DNA from: an uncultured Micrococcales bacterium
GTDB taxonomy: Bacteria > Actinomycetota > Actinomycetes > Actinomycetales > Microbacteriaceae
Direction: 5' to 3'
NCBI GenBank assembly: GCA_903893675.1
Contig: CAITNA010000064.1
Span: forward strand, 1-6,413
DNA length: 6,413 nucleotides
The position numbers and the translations under genes were made by a program. Of the stretch, positions 5,920 to 6,413 are shown piece by piece. Under the pieces are notes generated by a model. The model was not told where the DNA came from. It saw only the letters and a list, made by a program, of their open reading frames with translations, and made no database searches. How positions within the stretch are numbered: position 1 is the first letter of the stretch; each line of letters opens with the position of its first letter.

Positions 5920-6378
5920 CTAGATAAAGCGCTCGAAAGTCTTTTCTTCGACATCGCCAACCGCCACGATGCTGCGTTCGCGGCCGAGCAAGTCGGCAGC
6001 AAGTGATTGCACGTGGTCGAGGGTGACGGCCTCGAAGTGCTTGATGGTCTCATCCAAGTCATAGAACTCGCCGGTCGACAACTCGGTGCCAATCAGTCGA
6101 TTCATGCGAGCCATGGTGCTTTCAAACTTCAGCGCGAGCCCGCCCGAGATGTTGCCCTTGGCCAGGTCGAGCTCGTCGAGTCGAATGCCGTCGTTTGCCA
6201 CCTTGGTCAACTCTTCGAGCATCAGACGGGTTACCTCTTCGGCCTTGGCTGGGGTGCAGCCGGCGTAGAGCCCAAAAGTTGCGCCATCTGAGTAGCCCTG
6301 ATTGAAGCTATAGACGCTGTATGCCAAGCCGCGCTTTAATCGCTCACTCTTTAATAAGCTCCATCTGATTTCTTTCAT
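5920..6378 (-). CDS. M16 (pitrilysin/PepR-like) zinc peptidase, C-terminal third only, 5' end replaced
   Basis: From about residue 15 the frame reads KRGLAYSVYSF, then GYSDGATFGLYAGCTPAKAEEV, MLEELTKV, LAKGNISGGLAL, MNRLIGTELS and AADLLG. This is the C-terminal half-domain of actinobacterial M16 peptidases (PepR family, about 430 residues). It lies directly upstream of dapB in a region where M16 genes occur in actinobacteria. About 290 N-terminal residues, including the catalytic HxxEH zinc site, are absent. The first 14 codons (MKEIRWSLLKSERL) do not fit the RLFQEIREKRGLAYS-type sequence expected here, use TTA leucine codons, and lie in AT-rich DNA with an in-frame TAG four codons before the ATG. 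The natural gene therefore ends at about 6336, and the listed ATG is probably foreign. As it stands the product could not be an active peptidase. It ends 18 nt before dapB. Confidence 0.8.
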   Translation of the reverse strand: MKEIRWSLLKSERLKRGLAYSVYSFNQGYSDGATFGLYAGCTPAKAEEVTRLMLEELTKVANDGIRLDELDLAKGNISGGLALKFESTMARMNRLIGTELSTGEFYDLDETIKHFEAVTLDHVQSLAADLLGRERSIVAVGDVEEKTFERFI

Positions 6379-6413
6379 ACCAACATCCTATTGTATATAC
6401 AATTGTATCACAA
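6337..6413. other. AT-rich terminal segment, probably unrelated DNA joined to the M16 gene
   Basis: By count about 24 of these 77 nt are G or C (about 31%), against a clearly GC-rich body. The change is abrupt and falls inside a conserved M16 motif. Read on the minus strand the segment is organised like a gene start: overlapping palindromes (6390-6408), an AGGATG Shine-Dalgarno (6389-6384), and ATG at 6378 followed by codons for MKEIRWSLLKSE. It contrasts with the leaderless-looking starts elsewhere in the window. A real rearrangement and a chimeric assembly end are both possible; its position at the extreme end favours the latter. Confidence 0.6.
6390..6408. promoter_or_regulatory. Overlapping perfect palindromes, operator-like
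   Basis: ATTGTATATACAAT (6390-6403) is a perfect 14-nt palindrome, and ATACAATTGTAT (6397-6408), sharing seven bases with it, is a perfect 12-nt palindrome. The GT-N4-AC core of the first resembles operators of GntR-family regulators. On the minus strand TACAAT (6403-6398) overlaps the palindromes and TACAAT at 6395-6390 is not present beyond them, so a -10 inside an operator is possible. Short AT-rich palindromes also arise by chance; no regulator gene is in view. Confidence 0.35.

Noticed and set aside
6337..6413. The AT-rich end as the terminus of an insertion sequence or a prophage attachment site
   Set aside because: There is no transposase, integrase, tRNA gene or target-site duplication in view, and the segment reads as a gene start and not as a transposon end.
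1..6413. A defence system, CRISPR array, riboswitch or RNA gene
   Set aside because: Nothing of the kind is seen. Gaps between genes are at most 82 nt, too short for most such elements, and all sizeable frames are explained by core genes.

Overview
The window looks like a piece of an actinobacterial chromosome, most probably a small-genome Microbacteriaceae-type organism. The evidence is the moderately high G+C, the DUF4395 protein with a thioredoxin-like partner, ThyX instead of ThyA, and the gene order thyX-dapA-rnj-ftsK, which is also the order of these genes in mycobacteria (Rv2754c, Rv2753c, Rv2752c, Rv2748c). The lineage is an inference from gene content and order.

Layout, right to left along the minus strand. 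The end of an M16 (pitrilysin/PepR-type) peptidase gene (5920-6336, natural part) is followed by dapB (5179-5901) and, through an ATGA overlap, by a small membrane TPR protein (4748-5182). Facing them on the plus strand is a two-gene unit (3856-4751): a membrane-anchored thioredoxin-like protein with a CSQC motif and a DUF4395 membrane protein with a CLGC motif, joined by TAATG. Its stop codon overlaps the stop of the TPR gene. From a short divergent intergenic region at 3775-3855 the minus strand resumes with thyX, dapA, rnj and the first 84 codons of ftsK, which runs off the left edge.

The genes do core work: lysine/diaminopimelate and cell-wall precursor synthesis (dapA, dapB), dTMP synthesis (thyX), RNA processing and decay (rnj), chromosome segregation at division (ftsK), peptide processing (M16), and probably thiol redox chemistry at the membrane (thioredoxin-like plus DUF4395). 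No mobile element, CRISPR array, RNA gene or defence system is visible.

Two things stand out. First, four starts (ftsK, dapA, thyX, dapB) have a TANNNT hexamer exactly 6-7 nt before the ATG and poor or misplaced Shine-Dalgarno sequences, which suggests leaderless transcripts each with its own promoter. Second, the last about 77 nt are AT-rich (about 31% G+C), cut the M16 gene off in the middle of a conserved segment, and carry their own palindromic operator-like sequence, Shine-Dalgarno and ATG. This looks like a junction with unrelated DNA, either a real rearrangement or a chimeric sequence end.
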